From: Candidatus Faecalibacterium faecigallinarum
GTDB taxonomy: Bacteria > Bacillota > Clostridia > Oscillospirales > Ruminococcaceae
NCBI GenBank assembly: GCA_019119685.1
Contig: DWWN01000035.1
Coordinates: 62,001 to 126,000 of the forward strand
Direction: 5' to 3'
Length of the DNA: 64,000 bases
Position numbers and translations under genes: made by a program. A model generated the notes under the pieces. That model did no database searches and had not been told where the DNA came from. It saw only the letters and a program-made list of their open reading frames with translations. Each line of letters starts with the position of its first letter. Position 1 is the stretch's first letter. Of this stretch, positions 42,014 to 49,693 are shown piece after piece.

Positions 42014-42925
42014 TTATGTATTTTCGTACATTTGCTGCAAAAACAGCGCCGATGCAATGTCGTTTGAATATGCCTCCATACTGTCTAGGAAAACGATCCT
42101 TTCAAGGCTGCCACTGATGGTGCTCTCATCCAGTTCTTCATAAGCGAATTCCAGCCGGACATTCTCGCCATAATAGGGCATATATCCTTCTATATATACC
42201 GTCGCATGATCGTCGTCTATCTTTGTAGAAGACCACTCCGGATCATCAAAGTTTGCATTTACCACCTGCTCCAACGTCTGGCTTCCATACTGGTCCCAAA
42301 CAACATCCTTGAGTTCATAAGCCGGCCTGTTCAGGACAAAATCTCCAAAGCCCCAGAGCGCCAGTAGGATGACAGGCAATGCAATGGGCGCAGCGAGCAA
42401 ACCGATTTTCTTTTTTGTCAGTGAATCATCGTGGTTGTCCTTGCTCTCGGCATCTACCTCTTCTCTTGTCAACTGCTTTGCCGGAATTTTCGTCCCGCAT
42501 TTTGGGCAGAACTCCATGTCCGCTTTTACCGTTTTGCCGCAGTTGGGACAGTCCGTATAGCTTCTGCGTTTTCTCCACTTCCACCACTTTCCAATTCCCG
42601 AACCACCAACAAGAATCAGGATCAAGCCTACAATCCACAATTCCGTCAGCAGCATGAGCAAACCCGCGACAGCGATAAAAGCGTCCAAAAGGTAATAATA
42701 CTGCTGCGCTGCCCATTCAAATTTAGGGCTGTTCCAAAAACGCGCAAATATATTGCCGGCAGGTTTCGGCATATCCTTTGACGCTTCCTGCATTACAACC
42801 GGCAAGTTTTCTTCAAAACTTGCAGCTGCACTTTCCTCCGTCTCAGCCGGCACAACAGGAGTGCCGCAGTTCGTGCAGAACCGAGCATCTTCCGGCAATG
42901 GCGCGCCGCATTTTGTACAGAACAC
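42014..42925 (-). CDS. zinc-ribbon membrane protein, two ribbons
   Basis: 303 residues. First zinc ribbon FCTKCGAPLPEDARFCTNCGTP at the N-terminus, two membrane segments (about 85-115), a second ribbon (CPNCGKTVKADMEFCPKCGTK near 130-150), another membrane segment (about 180-200), then an extracellular part. GTG start at 42925 with AGAGGA about ten bases upstream. Function unknown; the repeated ribbon/TM design is shared with its neighbours. Confidence 0.78.
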   Translation of the reverse strand: MFCTKCGAPLPEDARFCTNCGTPVVPAETEESAAASFEENLPVVMQEASKDMPKPAGNIFARFWNSPKFEWAAQQYYYLLDAFIAVAGLLMLLTELWIVGLILILVGGSGIGKWWKWRKRRSYTDCPNCGKTVKADMEFCPKCGTKIPAKQLTREEVDAESKDNHDDSLTKKKIGLLAAPIALPVILLALWGFGDFVLNRPAYELKDVVWDQYGSQTLEQVVNANFDDPEWSSTKIDDDHATVYIEGYMPYYGENVRLEFAYEELDESTISGSLERIVFLDSMEAYSNDIASALFLQQMYENT

Positions 42926-42998
42926 AATTCAACATCCTCTCTTGCCCAAATTTTAAGTTACAAGCATCTTCGTCAAATTCGCTTTTACGATATGCCAA

Positions 42999-44522
42999 TC
43001 ACGCCAGCGGGCCTTCTCCGGCAGGGTACGCCGCACTGTCTGGTATAGCTTCAAAACTCTTTGTAGCGTTATCATAGCCCAGCCGGTAAACGGCATAATC
43101 GCGGTATCCCTGGGAGTAATCAAATTGATATCCTGCCAACCCCCAAGTGTCTGCGAGCTGTACGCCATTATACTGGCCAGAGATATCGCTCTCATACGCT
43201 TGGCCGTCTTGAACGCCCCAAACCAGAGACAGATTGCTTGCCCCCGTGAACAAATCCCATACAAAGAAACCGTCTGTACTGTCAGGAGACAGTATGCCAT
43301 CGACAGGATAACCATAAAGCGCTCCACCTTCCGGAGATGTATCACACAAAAGCGTCACGTTGCCATACGAATCAATGAAGTAGATTTTGGCCCTAAAATA
43401 ACAGCCCATTTCCGCATCATAATCCTCAGCTGTTACAGCAAAGCCTTCATTGAGCCCATCGCAATCGCAATCTGCTCCAATGGCCGTAACTGTCAGTTCA
43501 CCTGATTCTTCGGTGAAAGATTCCCAAGCTTTTTCAATCCTTTCAAGACTACCTACTGCACTGTCATCTTCCAAGTCCATGGGAGGAGCCTCCTCCAGAT
43601 TTTCATCGGCGGGAATATCTTCTTCATCATAGGGCATTTCTTCTACTGGGAAGTCCGCCTCATCATAGTACGAGCTGCTTTCGCTATATGTATCCTCACT
43701 GTAAGAGCTTTCATTTTCCCATGCGCTGTTCAGCGTGGCACTTAGCATAAGCATGGCGAGCAGACCGCCCACGATGCTGAGCACGATTTCAATGCCCGTC
43801 AGCGCCAGCAGGAAAAACACAATGTTTTTGATGCTGGTGCCGCCCTTGCGTTCGGATGCGGGTTTGGCGAGCTGTTGTTTACAGTGGGCGTAATAGTCAC
43901 GGTTGAAGTTCCTGCCAAATCGGATGGCATTGATCAGGCCCCAAACACAGGAGGCAAGCGCGAGGAGCATACTAACAACAGCTACCGGCCCATTCAGGCT
44001 CGACATGCCCACCATAAGGACCAGGCTCGACACAAGCAGAGCGATATAAACCGGCAGAAAATACTTTTTGAACAGTTCCCCGCTGCGCCGGTAAAAACAC
44101 ATGATCGGCCCAAACAAGAGTGCCGCCCAGTTGAAGCGAGTTTTCTGCCCGGCATCGATCTTCTTAAACTCAGCCAGATAGTAGTCAGCGTGTTTCCCTA
44201 CCATCACAGCCAGCGGATCGCCTGCAGGCTGTGCACCGTTCTGCACAGGCTGGGGTGCAGCCGGCGGTACAGAAGGGCTTGCAGGAGGCACGGCATCGGG
44301 TTGGCTTTCCGGTTCCGTCTGCGTCCCCTGCTCCGTCTGTGCGGCGGGCTGTCCGCTTTGCCCGGATGGCTCTGTGTCCGGCTGAGCTTCCGTTCCAGGC
44401 CGGGCTGCATTGGACGGCACGTCGGAATGGCGGGTGGCCTCCTCCGCCTGCACCTTTGCGCCGCAGTTCGGACAGAACGCTGCGCCAGCCGGGATTTTGT
44501 AACCGCATTTGAGACAATACAT
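42999..44522 (-). CDS. zinc-ribbon / DUF2628-like membrane protein
   Basis: 507 residues. It begins MYCLKCGYKIPAGAAFCPNC (zinc ribbon), followed by a long Pro/Gln/Glu-rich linker (about 30-105). The DUF2628-like segment YYLAEFKKIDAGQKTRFNWA and LLFGPIMCFYRRSG comes next, then four or five membrane helices (about 140-265). A very acidic linker leads to a C-terminal domain with DCDCDGLNEGFAV, reminiscent of a repeat-in-calcium-binding site. AAAGGAG precedes ATG 44522; the open frame extends upstream without support. Its promoter resembles that of the WYL operon. Role unknown. Confidence 0.78.
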   Translation of the reverse strand: MYCLKCGYKIPAGAAFCPNCGAKVQAEEATRHSDVPSNAARPGTEAQPDTEPSGQSGQPAAQTEQGTQTEPESQPDAVPPASPSVPPAAPQPVQNGAQPAGDPLAVMVGKHADYYLAEFKKIDAGQKTRFNWAALLFGPIMCFYRRSGELFKKYFLPVYIALLVSSLVLMVGMSSLNGPVAVVSMLLALASCVWGLINAIRFGRNFNRDYYAHCKQQLAKPASERKGGTSIKNIVFFLLALTGIEIVLSIVGGLLAMLMLSATLNSAWENESSYSEDTYSESSSYYDEADFPVEEMPYDEEDIPADENLEEAPPMDLEDDSAVGSLERIEKAWESFTEESGELTVTAIGADCDCDGLNEGFAVTAEDYDAEMGCYFRAKIYFIDSYGNVTLLCDTSPEGGALYGYPVDGILSPDSTDGFFVWDLFTGASNLSLVWGVQDGQAYESDISGQYNGVQLADTWGLAGYQFDYSQGYRDYAVYRLGYDNATKSFEAIPDSAAYPAGEGPLA

Positions 44523-44578
44523 GGCAATTCTCCTTTCACATTCATTCGTCGTTTTTGTGTTCCCCGGAACGCAGCTAT

Positions 44579-44604
44579 AGTATAGCAAACAGGGTGGACA
44601 CTGA
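44579..44604 (-). promoter_or_regulatory. promoter sharing the WYL-operon motif
   Basis: -10 TATACT (44579-44584), then eight bases, then GGTGGACACTGA (44593-44604), the same motif and spacing as at 39965-39990, followed in both places by an A/T tract about 25 bp further upstream. Confidence 0.6.
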
Positions 44605-44732
44605 CTGACGCTTTGAACCTTTGCCCCAAAATTTTTTGAAAAAATTTGCAAAAAGGCACCGCCTCCCCATGCAGCTGCCCGCGCAACGCAAACGGAAAGT
44701 CCCACTTTACAACTGTATATTATCTTTAGGAA

Positions 44733-44763
44733 CCGTATGGATAGAATGTCCATGCGGCTTTTC
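44733..44763 (+). terminator. attenuator-like hairpin before the DUF932 operon
   Basis: CCGTATGGA (44733-44741) and TCCATGCGG (44749-44757) form a nine-pair stem (one G-U) followed by CTTTTCTTTT, 40 bp before the small peptide gene. Confidence 0.5.
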
Positions 44764-44798
44764 TTTTGCCAAAATTCCAAAAAGAAAGGAGGATTCAT

Positions 44799-44888
44799 AT
44801 GAACAAACTGCCCGTAGCCATCGCCGAAGCGCTGCTTGCTCTGGTCGTTGCTGTTGCCGCCGAAGCTGTCAAGAGTATCACTGAATGA
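44799..44888 (+). CDS. 29-residue hydrophobic peptide
   Basis: ATG 44799 with AAGGAGG nine bases upstream encodes a 29-residue peptide: MNKLPVAIAEALLALVVAVA followed by AEAVKSITE. It is a single Ala/Leu/Val-rich helix with a short polar end, the shape of a small membrane peptide or type I toxin. It heads the DUF932-YqaJ-RecT operon. The strong SD and clean coding frame support translation; the function is unknown. Confidence 0.6.
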   Translation: MNKLPVAIAEALLALVVAVAAEAVKSITE

Positions 44889-44906
44889 GGAGGAAGAAAA
44901 CTCTGT

Positions 44907-44972
44907 ATGTCTCGATTTACCCGCATTCTGCCGCACATCCGTGCGCCGCCGGCAGAACATCCCTACCTGTAA
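44907..44972 (+). CDS. possible 21-residue ORF
   Basis: ATG 44907 is 12 bases after GAGGAGG and encodes MSRFTRILPHIRAPPAEHPY plus Leu. It is a basic, Pro-rich peptide. With no homologue known to me it could be a leader ORF or chance. Confidence 0.25.
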   Translation: MSRFTRILPHIRAPPAEHPYL

Positions 44973-45012
44973 ACACCCCATACAAAACTTAGAATGCAAA
45001 GGAGAAATCACT

Positions 45013-45948
45013 ATGTCTGCTTGTGTCGAAACCATGTTTTATGTCCGCGAAAAGCCCTGGCACGGCCTTGGTGTGCAGGTCATGGACGCCCCCACTTCCC
45101 ACGATGCGCTGATTCTGGCCGGTCTGGATTGGCAGGTAGAACAGCACAGCGTCTATACCTCTGCCGGAGACCGTATCCCCGGCTACAAAGCCAACACCCG
45201 CAGCAGCGATCACGCTACGCTCGGGATCGTGACCGACCGCTACCAGGTGGTGCAGAACAGCGACGCCTTCAAATTTACCGATGACCTGCTGGGCGAAGGC
45301 GTCACCTATGAAACCGCCGGTTCCCTGCAGGGAGGCCGCAAAGTCTGGCTGCTGGCCCGAATGCCTGAAAAGTACATCATTGCCGGAGATGAGATCGCCC
45401 CGTATCTGGTGGTTTTGAACAGCCATGATGGCAGCTCCGGGGTCAAGGTTGCCATGACTCCCATCCGTGTGGTCTGCCAGAACACCCTCAACCTGGCCCT
45501 GGGTCAGGCAAAGCGCATCTGGAGCACCCGCCACACCGAAAACGTGATGAGCCGCGTTCAGGAAGCGCGGGACACCATCCTGATGGCCAACGACTATATG
45601 CGGGAGCTTGGCAAGGAGGTTCACACCCTGACCGGCATCAAGCTGTCGGACCGGAAGGTCATGGAGTTCATGAATGAGTTCTTCCCTGTCACCGAGGATA
45701 TGACCGACGCACAGAAGCGGAACAACAAGCGCCTGCTGGATGATCTCAAGCTGCGCTACTTTGAAGCGCCTGATCTTGACCATGTGGGCAAGAATGGCTG
45801 GCGGTTTGTAAACGCCGTCTCTGATTTTGCCACCCATGCCGAACCCATCCGCCGCACCAAAAACTACAACGAAAATCTGTTCCTGCGGACAGCAGAAGGC
45901 AATCCGCTCATCGACCGCGCCTATAAGATGGTGCTGGCCGCCGCATAA
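45013..45948 (+). CDS. DUF932 phage/plasmid-like protein
   Basis: 311 residues. Family features: ETMFYVREKPWHGLG, LDWQVEQHSVYT, GIVTDRYQVVQNSDAF, LVVLNSHDGSSGVKVAMTPIRVVCQNTLN and ARDTILMANDYM. Found in phages, plasmids and ICEs, usually next to recombination genes, as here. Proposed roles involve DNA recombination or protection, unproven. AAAGGAG lies nine bases before the ATG. Confidence 0.92.
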   Translation: MSACVETMFYVREKPWHGLGVQVMDAPTSHDALILAGLDWQVEQHSVYTSAGDRIPGYKANTRSSDHATLGIVTDRYQVVQNSDAFKFTDDLLGEGVTYETAGSLQGGRKVWLLARMPEKYIIAGDEIAPYLVVLNSHDGSSGVKVAMTPIRVVCQNTLNLALGQAKRIWSTRHTENVMSRVQEARDTILMANDYMRELGKEVHTLTGIKLSDRKVMEFMNEFFPVTEDMTDAQKRNNKRLLDDLKLRYFEAPDLDHVGKNGWRFVNAVSDFATHAEPIRRTKNYNENLFLRTAEGNPLIDRAYKMVLAAA

Positions 45949-45966
45949 GCCCAAGGAGAATGTGAG

Positions 45967-46299
45967 ATGAAAAAAGTGATTGAAAAACTGCACAAAGAAT
46001 TGTCTCAGTATTTATCGGATGTGGAGAAATCCAGCCCTTCCCATATTCTGCTCGAATCGTACCAGATCGAGATGAAATGCCATCTGGTCAGTGCCATGAC
46101 CTACATCGCCGACAACGGAATGCTGCCGGAAGCTGTCTGGACCCACCTGCTGGTGCAGAACTGCCCCCTGAATTACCTCTATGAGCTGTGGATGAATGAC
46201 CCCAACACCCTCACGCCGGAGCTGGCCGAGATCATGAAGCCCGTTTTGGAGCGTGACTATGAGGCTCATAAGGCCAGGAAGGGAGGCCAAACCGCATGA
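45967..46299 (+). CDS. unknown protein in the DUF932-YqaJ operon
   Basis: 110 residues, helical and charged, starting MKKVIEKLHKELSQYLSDVE, with CPLNYLYELWMNDPN in the middle. No family recognised with confidence. It lies between DUF932 and YqaJ and overlaps the latter's ATG by four bases (ATGA), so it is part of the same operon and probably of the same recombination module. Confidence 0.72.
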   Translation: MKKVIEKLHKELSQYLSDVEKSSPSHILLESYQIEMKCHLVSAMTYIADNGMLPEAVWTHLLVQNCPLNYLYELWMNDPNTLTPELAEIMKPVLERDYEAHKARKGGQTA

Positions 46300-47228
46300 A
46301 ACGTTTGCTTTCTACGGTGGGCCTGTCCCATGCCGACTGGCTTCATGCACGTAAGCAGGGCATCACCGGGACGGATGCCGGGGCTATCACCGGCATGAAT
46401 TCGTATGTCTCCGCCTTCCAGGTCTACCAGGACAAGCTCAGCACCGATGTGCAGGAGACGGACAACGAGGCTATGCGGCAGGGCCGCGATCTGGAAGAAT
46501 ACGTAGCCTCCCGTTTTATGGAGGCCACCGGTTTCAAAGTACGCCGGGCCAACGCCATCTTCCAGAATGAGGCCCACCCCATCATGCTGGCCGATTTTGA
46601 CCGGCTGATCGTCGGCCAGAAAGCTGGGCTGGAATGCAAAACGGTATCGCCCTATTCCGCCGACAAATGGAAGGATGGGGCGATTCCTCTGCACTATCAG
46701 ATGCAGGTGCAGCACTATCTGGCTGTGTCCGGGTTTGACTGCTGGTACATTGCAGCCATGATCTTTGGCAAAGAGTTTATCATCCGCAAAATCGAGCGGG
46801 ACGAGGAACTGATCCAGTACCTCGTCACCATCGAGGAACGTTTTTGGAAAGAGCACATTTTGGCCCATGTCCTGCCGGAACCGGATGGAAGCAACAGCTG
46901 CTCGGAGGAAATCGCCAAGCTCTATTTCAAATCCGACGGGGCAAAGTCCGTTCAGCTGTTGGGATGCAATGGTCTGCTGAACCGCCGTCAGGAGTTGACT
47001 GCCCTTATTGACAAGATGGAAAAAGAGCGGAGCGCCATCGACCAGAAGATCAAGCTGGAAATGCAGGATGCCGCCTATGGCATTGCCGAACCATACCGGG
47101 TGTCATGGGTCTCCAGCGACACCACAAGGCTGGATACCAAGCGGCTCAAAGCAGAACAGCCGGACATCTATAACCAGTACAGCAAAACCACCACCAGCCG
47201 AAGATTCACTGTAACCAAGGCTGCCTAA
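46296..47228 (+). CDS. YqaJ-family viral-type recombination nuclease
   Basis: 310 residues of the lambda-exonuclease-like (PD-(D/E)XK) group. Core: WLHARKQGITGTDAGAITGM, AMRQGRDLEEYVASRF, ANAIFQNEAHPIMLADFDRLI (catalytic D), AGLECKTVSPYSADKW (E-C-K), PLHYQMQVQHYLAV. It resects double-strand ends for strand annealing by the RecT protein encoded next. Confidence 0.93.
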   Translation: MKRLLSTVGLSHADWLHARKQGITGTDAGAITGMNSYVSAFQVYQDKLSTDVQETDNEAMRQGRDLEEYVASRFMEATGFKVRRANAIFQNEAHPIMLADFDRLIVGQKAGLECKTVSPYSADKWKDGAIPLHYQMQVQHYLAVSGFDCWYIAAMIFGKEFIIRKIERDEELIQYLVTIEERFWKEHILAHVLPEPDGSNSCSEEIAKLYFKSDGAKSVQLLGCNGLLNRRQELTALIDKMEKERSAIDQKIKLEMQDAAYGIAEPYRVSWVSSDTTRLDTKRLKAEQPDIYNQYSKTTTSRRFTVTKAA

Positions 47229-47242
47229 CCAAAGGAGAGATC

Positions 47243-48049
47243 ATGATGAATACAGGCAATTATGACCTGAAAAGCGAATTGCAGGCCCAGGCACAGCTTC
47301 AGCCCGCCAAAGATACCGGCGTCAAACTGACCAAGGACATGTCTATCCCGGACATGGTGCGGGCTATGGCTCCCGAACTGAAAAAGGCGCTGCCCTCGGT
47401 CATGTCGCCGGAACGCTTTACCCGAATCGCCCTCTCGGCCCTCAACAACACCCCGCAGCTCAAGCAGTGCACCCCCATGAGCTTTATCAGCGCTCTGCTC
47501 ACAGCTGCACAGTTGGGGCTGGAACCGAACACACCCCTGGGGCAGGCATACCTGATTCCTTATAAGAATAAGGGCACCCTCGAATGTCAGTTCCAGATCG
47601 GCTACAAAGGATTGATCGATCTTGCCTACCGCAATGGCCAGATGCAGACCATCCAGGCACAGGCCGTCTACGAGAACGATTACTTTGAATATGAGTATGG
47701 CCTTGAACCCAAGCTGATTCACCGCCCCGCCTACTCTGATCGGGGTGAAGTGACCTATTTCTATGGTCTCTTTCGCACCGTCAATGGAGGCTACGGCTTT
47801 TCCGTCATGTCCAAACTGGATATGGACGCCTTTGCCAAGACCTACTCCAAGGCGTTTGATTCCAGCTACTCCCCCTGGAAAACCAACTATGAGGAAATGG
47901 CCAAGAAAACCGTGGTCAAACAGGCCCTCAAATATGCTCCCATCAAGACCGATTTCCAGCGCGCCCTGACAGCGGATGAATCCATCAAGCGTCAGATCGC
48001 AGAGGAAATGCTTTCCGTGCCGAACGCTCCAACGGATGATGCCGCCTAA
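47243..48049 (+). CDS. recT: RecT-family single-strand annealing protein
   Basis: 268 residues. RecT pattern: DMVRAMAPELKKALPSVMSPERFTRIALSAL, CTPMSFISALLTAAQLGLEPNTPLGQAYLIPYKNKG, FQIGYKGLIDLAYRNGQ, WKTNYEEMAKKTVVKQALKYAPI. Binds single-stranded DNA and anneals it, with YqaJ. AAAGGAGAG precedes the ATG pair; a strong terminator follows. Confidence 0.96.
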   Translation: MMNTGNYDLKSELQAQAQLQPAKDTGVKLTKDMSIPDMVRAMAPELKKALPSVMSPERFTRIALSALNNTPQLKQCTPMSFISALLTAAQLGLEPNTPLGQAYLIPYKNKGTLECQFQIGYKGLIDLAYRNGQMQTIQAQAVYENDYFEYEYGLEPKLIHRPAYSDRGEVTYFYGLFRTVNGGYGFSVMSKLDMDAFAKTYSKAFDSSYSPWKTNYEEMAKKTVVKQALKYAPIKTDFQRALTADESIKRQIAEEMLSVPNAPTDDAA

Positions 48050-48060
48050 CAGAAACAAAA

Positions 48061-48103
48061 GCCGATGAAACCACCTTATGGCAGTTTCATCGGCTTCTTT
48101 TTT
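48061..48103 (+). terminator. terminator of the recT operon
   Basis: GCCGATGAAAC (48061-48071) and GTTTCATCGGC (48084-48094) form a perfect 11-bp stem followed by TTCTTTTTT. Confidence 0.92.
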
Positions 48104-48113
48104 GTATAAATCA

Positions 48114-48201
48114 TTGCATCATGCCGGTTTTCTCTACTATAATAGAGACAGCCCAAACGCCCTTGAAGCGCAGCTAGTATCTGTGCTGCCACCTCAAGGG
48201 C
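48114..48201 (+). ncRNA. possible small structured RNA or Rep leader
   Basis: Promoter: -35 TTGCAT (48114-48119), 18 bp, -10 TATAAT (48138-48143), the -10 lying inside TCTCT/AGAGA (48131-48148). The transcript would start with a hairpin GCCCTTGA/TCAAGGGC (48159-48201) enclosing GCGCAG/CTGTGC. The remaining sequence to 48525 (476-bp gap in all) has no ORF that I can support; it could hold a replication origin. Confidence 0.45.
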
Positions 48202-48525
48202 ATATATGATAAATCACAGTATTTCAAATACCATGATGAAAAATAAAACACATGCAACAGTATGGTTATTATGTATTCCCTTCTTCCCCTTTTCTCTCTA
48301 TGCTATCTAAATAGGGTAAGATGGTACATGCTATGACCTGTTATGCTTCTTGCTGCTCCATTCGATTCTATGCACTTCTTCTCTTTGCGCTTCATCACTT
48401 GCTGTCAGTTGCCTTGCTGCTTGTCAATGACTGCTATTCGAGAGAGATAAAACAGTATCGAGTAGATTTGTAATTATATTTATGTTACAACGAATGATAA
48501 ATAAAATATGATAAGGAGGATTTAT

Positions 48526-49608
48526 ATGTTCTTAAAAATTCCGATGTTACTGGGTGATATTTCCATCCATACGTTCAGTCTCTATCATACACTACGCTAT
48601 GAAGACTACCAAAACATTTTTTATCATCTGAAAAATGCTGACCGCGATGGTTTGTGGCCAGATAAATGTCCTTCTTTTTTCTATCCTCTTCCTACACTTC
48701 AGGTCGAAAAAGGACTTCGTGTTCAGTTACACAATCAAACCGTTTGTTCTATCAATATCATTGTCTCGCCTCTTCTGCTCGTACAGAAACAGGAGGATGA
48801 TTATAGACGAATCGCTCCTGCTGATCCCGCATTTTGGAATAATGTTTATGGTGCCTTATGCGATGCTTTTATGCAGTGGGAATTTTCCTTTGACGTATAT
48901 GAATGCAGCCTCTCCCGAGCAGACCTCTGTATGAACCTTGAAATGGGTCCAGAATTTAACATACCGACCTATATCCATTACCTGAAACGCACACCTTGCA
49001 AGAAAGGATACGTCTTGCAATCATTCGATGATCCAGAAAAAGATATGTACTCTTACAAAGTACAGAATACCATGCAAGCTCTCGCTGTATATGCCAAAAG
49101 TGCCCAACAGGAAAGCTGTTTTGACGCACTTCCAGACGGCAGTAATATCCTTCGCATGGAACTGCAAATGGAAAACAGGAAGATCGGCAAAACATATGCT
49201 GGCCCTCCAGCGTGGGAAGCTCTGCTCAATTTGGTTGCTCATGCCCCCGAGGCGATTCTGAAAGGCATCCACCTGATTTTGCCCACAGGCGACTACCGCA
49301 CCAGCCGTGATGCTTACCAAGCTATTGATGACTCCGACCTCCGTACCAAGGTCAAAGATGAACTTCGGGAATTGATTCAGCAATACTCTGAGGCCAAAAG
49401 TCATGCAGAACAAGCTGAGATATCCAGAGAATACATTGCAGCAAACTCAAAAAAGAAATTCTCCAAGCGGATGTACGCTTTGAATAATCTGAACATTGCG
49501 CCCATCTATCTGGATGATGAGGAAGAGATCGATTCCCTGCCGAGCCTTTATAATCTGGCCCAAGAGGGGGTAAGGCAGTTTGAAGAACAATTAAGGTACA
49601 GGTGGTAA
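48526..49608 (+). CDS. probable replication initiator (Rep-like)
   Basis: 360 residues from ATG 48526, seven bases after AAGGAGG; an in-frame ATG at 48508 lies before the RBS. It has segments like phage/plasmid rolling-circle initiators: VYECSLSRADLCMNLEM (a strand-His-less variant of the R-x-D motif), then YVLQSFDDPEKDMYSYK, LAVYAKSAQQES, NILRMELQMENRKIG. A C-terminal YLDDEEEIDSL tail follows. A catalytic tyrosine is likely (several in the central part) but not assigned. It lies in a replication module with the ATPase at 52098. Family assignment is tentative. Confidence 0.6.
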   Translation: MFLKIPMLLGDISIHTFSLYHTLRYEDYQNIFYHLKNADRDGLWPDKCPSFFYPLPTLQVEKGLRVQLHNQTVCSINIIVSPLLLVQKQEDDYRRIAPADPAFWNNVYGALCDAFMQWEFSFDVYECSLSRADLCMNLEMGPEFNIPTYIHYLKRTPCKKGYVLQSFDDPEKDMYSYKVQNTMQALAVYAKSAQQESCFDALPDGSNILRMELQMENRKIGKTYAGPPAWEALLNLVAHAPEAILKGIHLILPTGDYRTSRDAYQAIDDSDLRTKVKDELRELIQQYSEAKSHAEQAEISREYIAANSKKKFSKRMYALNNLNIAPIYLDDEEEIDSLPSLYNLAQEGVRQFEEQLRYRW

Positions 49609-49636
49609 CTGAACTTCATCCTGACGGTAAGAGAAA

Positions 49637-49676
49637 GCCCCGAACAGAGGCATATCATGTTGCCTTTGTTCGGGGC
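49637..49676. terminator. bidirectional terminator
   Basis: GCCCCGAACA (49637-49646) and TGTTCGGGGC (49667-49676) form a 10-bp stem with an A-run before and a T-run after. Confidence 0.85.
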
Positions 49677-49693
49677 ATTTCTACATTATTCTG

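Noticed and set aside
44989..45993. 334-codon minus-strand frame opposite DUF932
   Set aside because: Antisense to a clear DUF932 protein with a good RBS.
47225..48058. 277-codon minus-strand frame opposite recT
   Set aside because: Antisense to recT and runs into the recT terminator.
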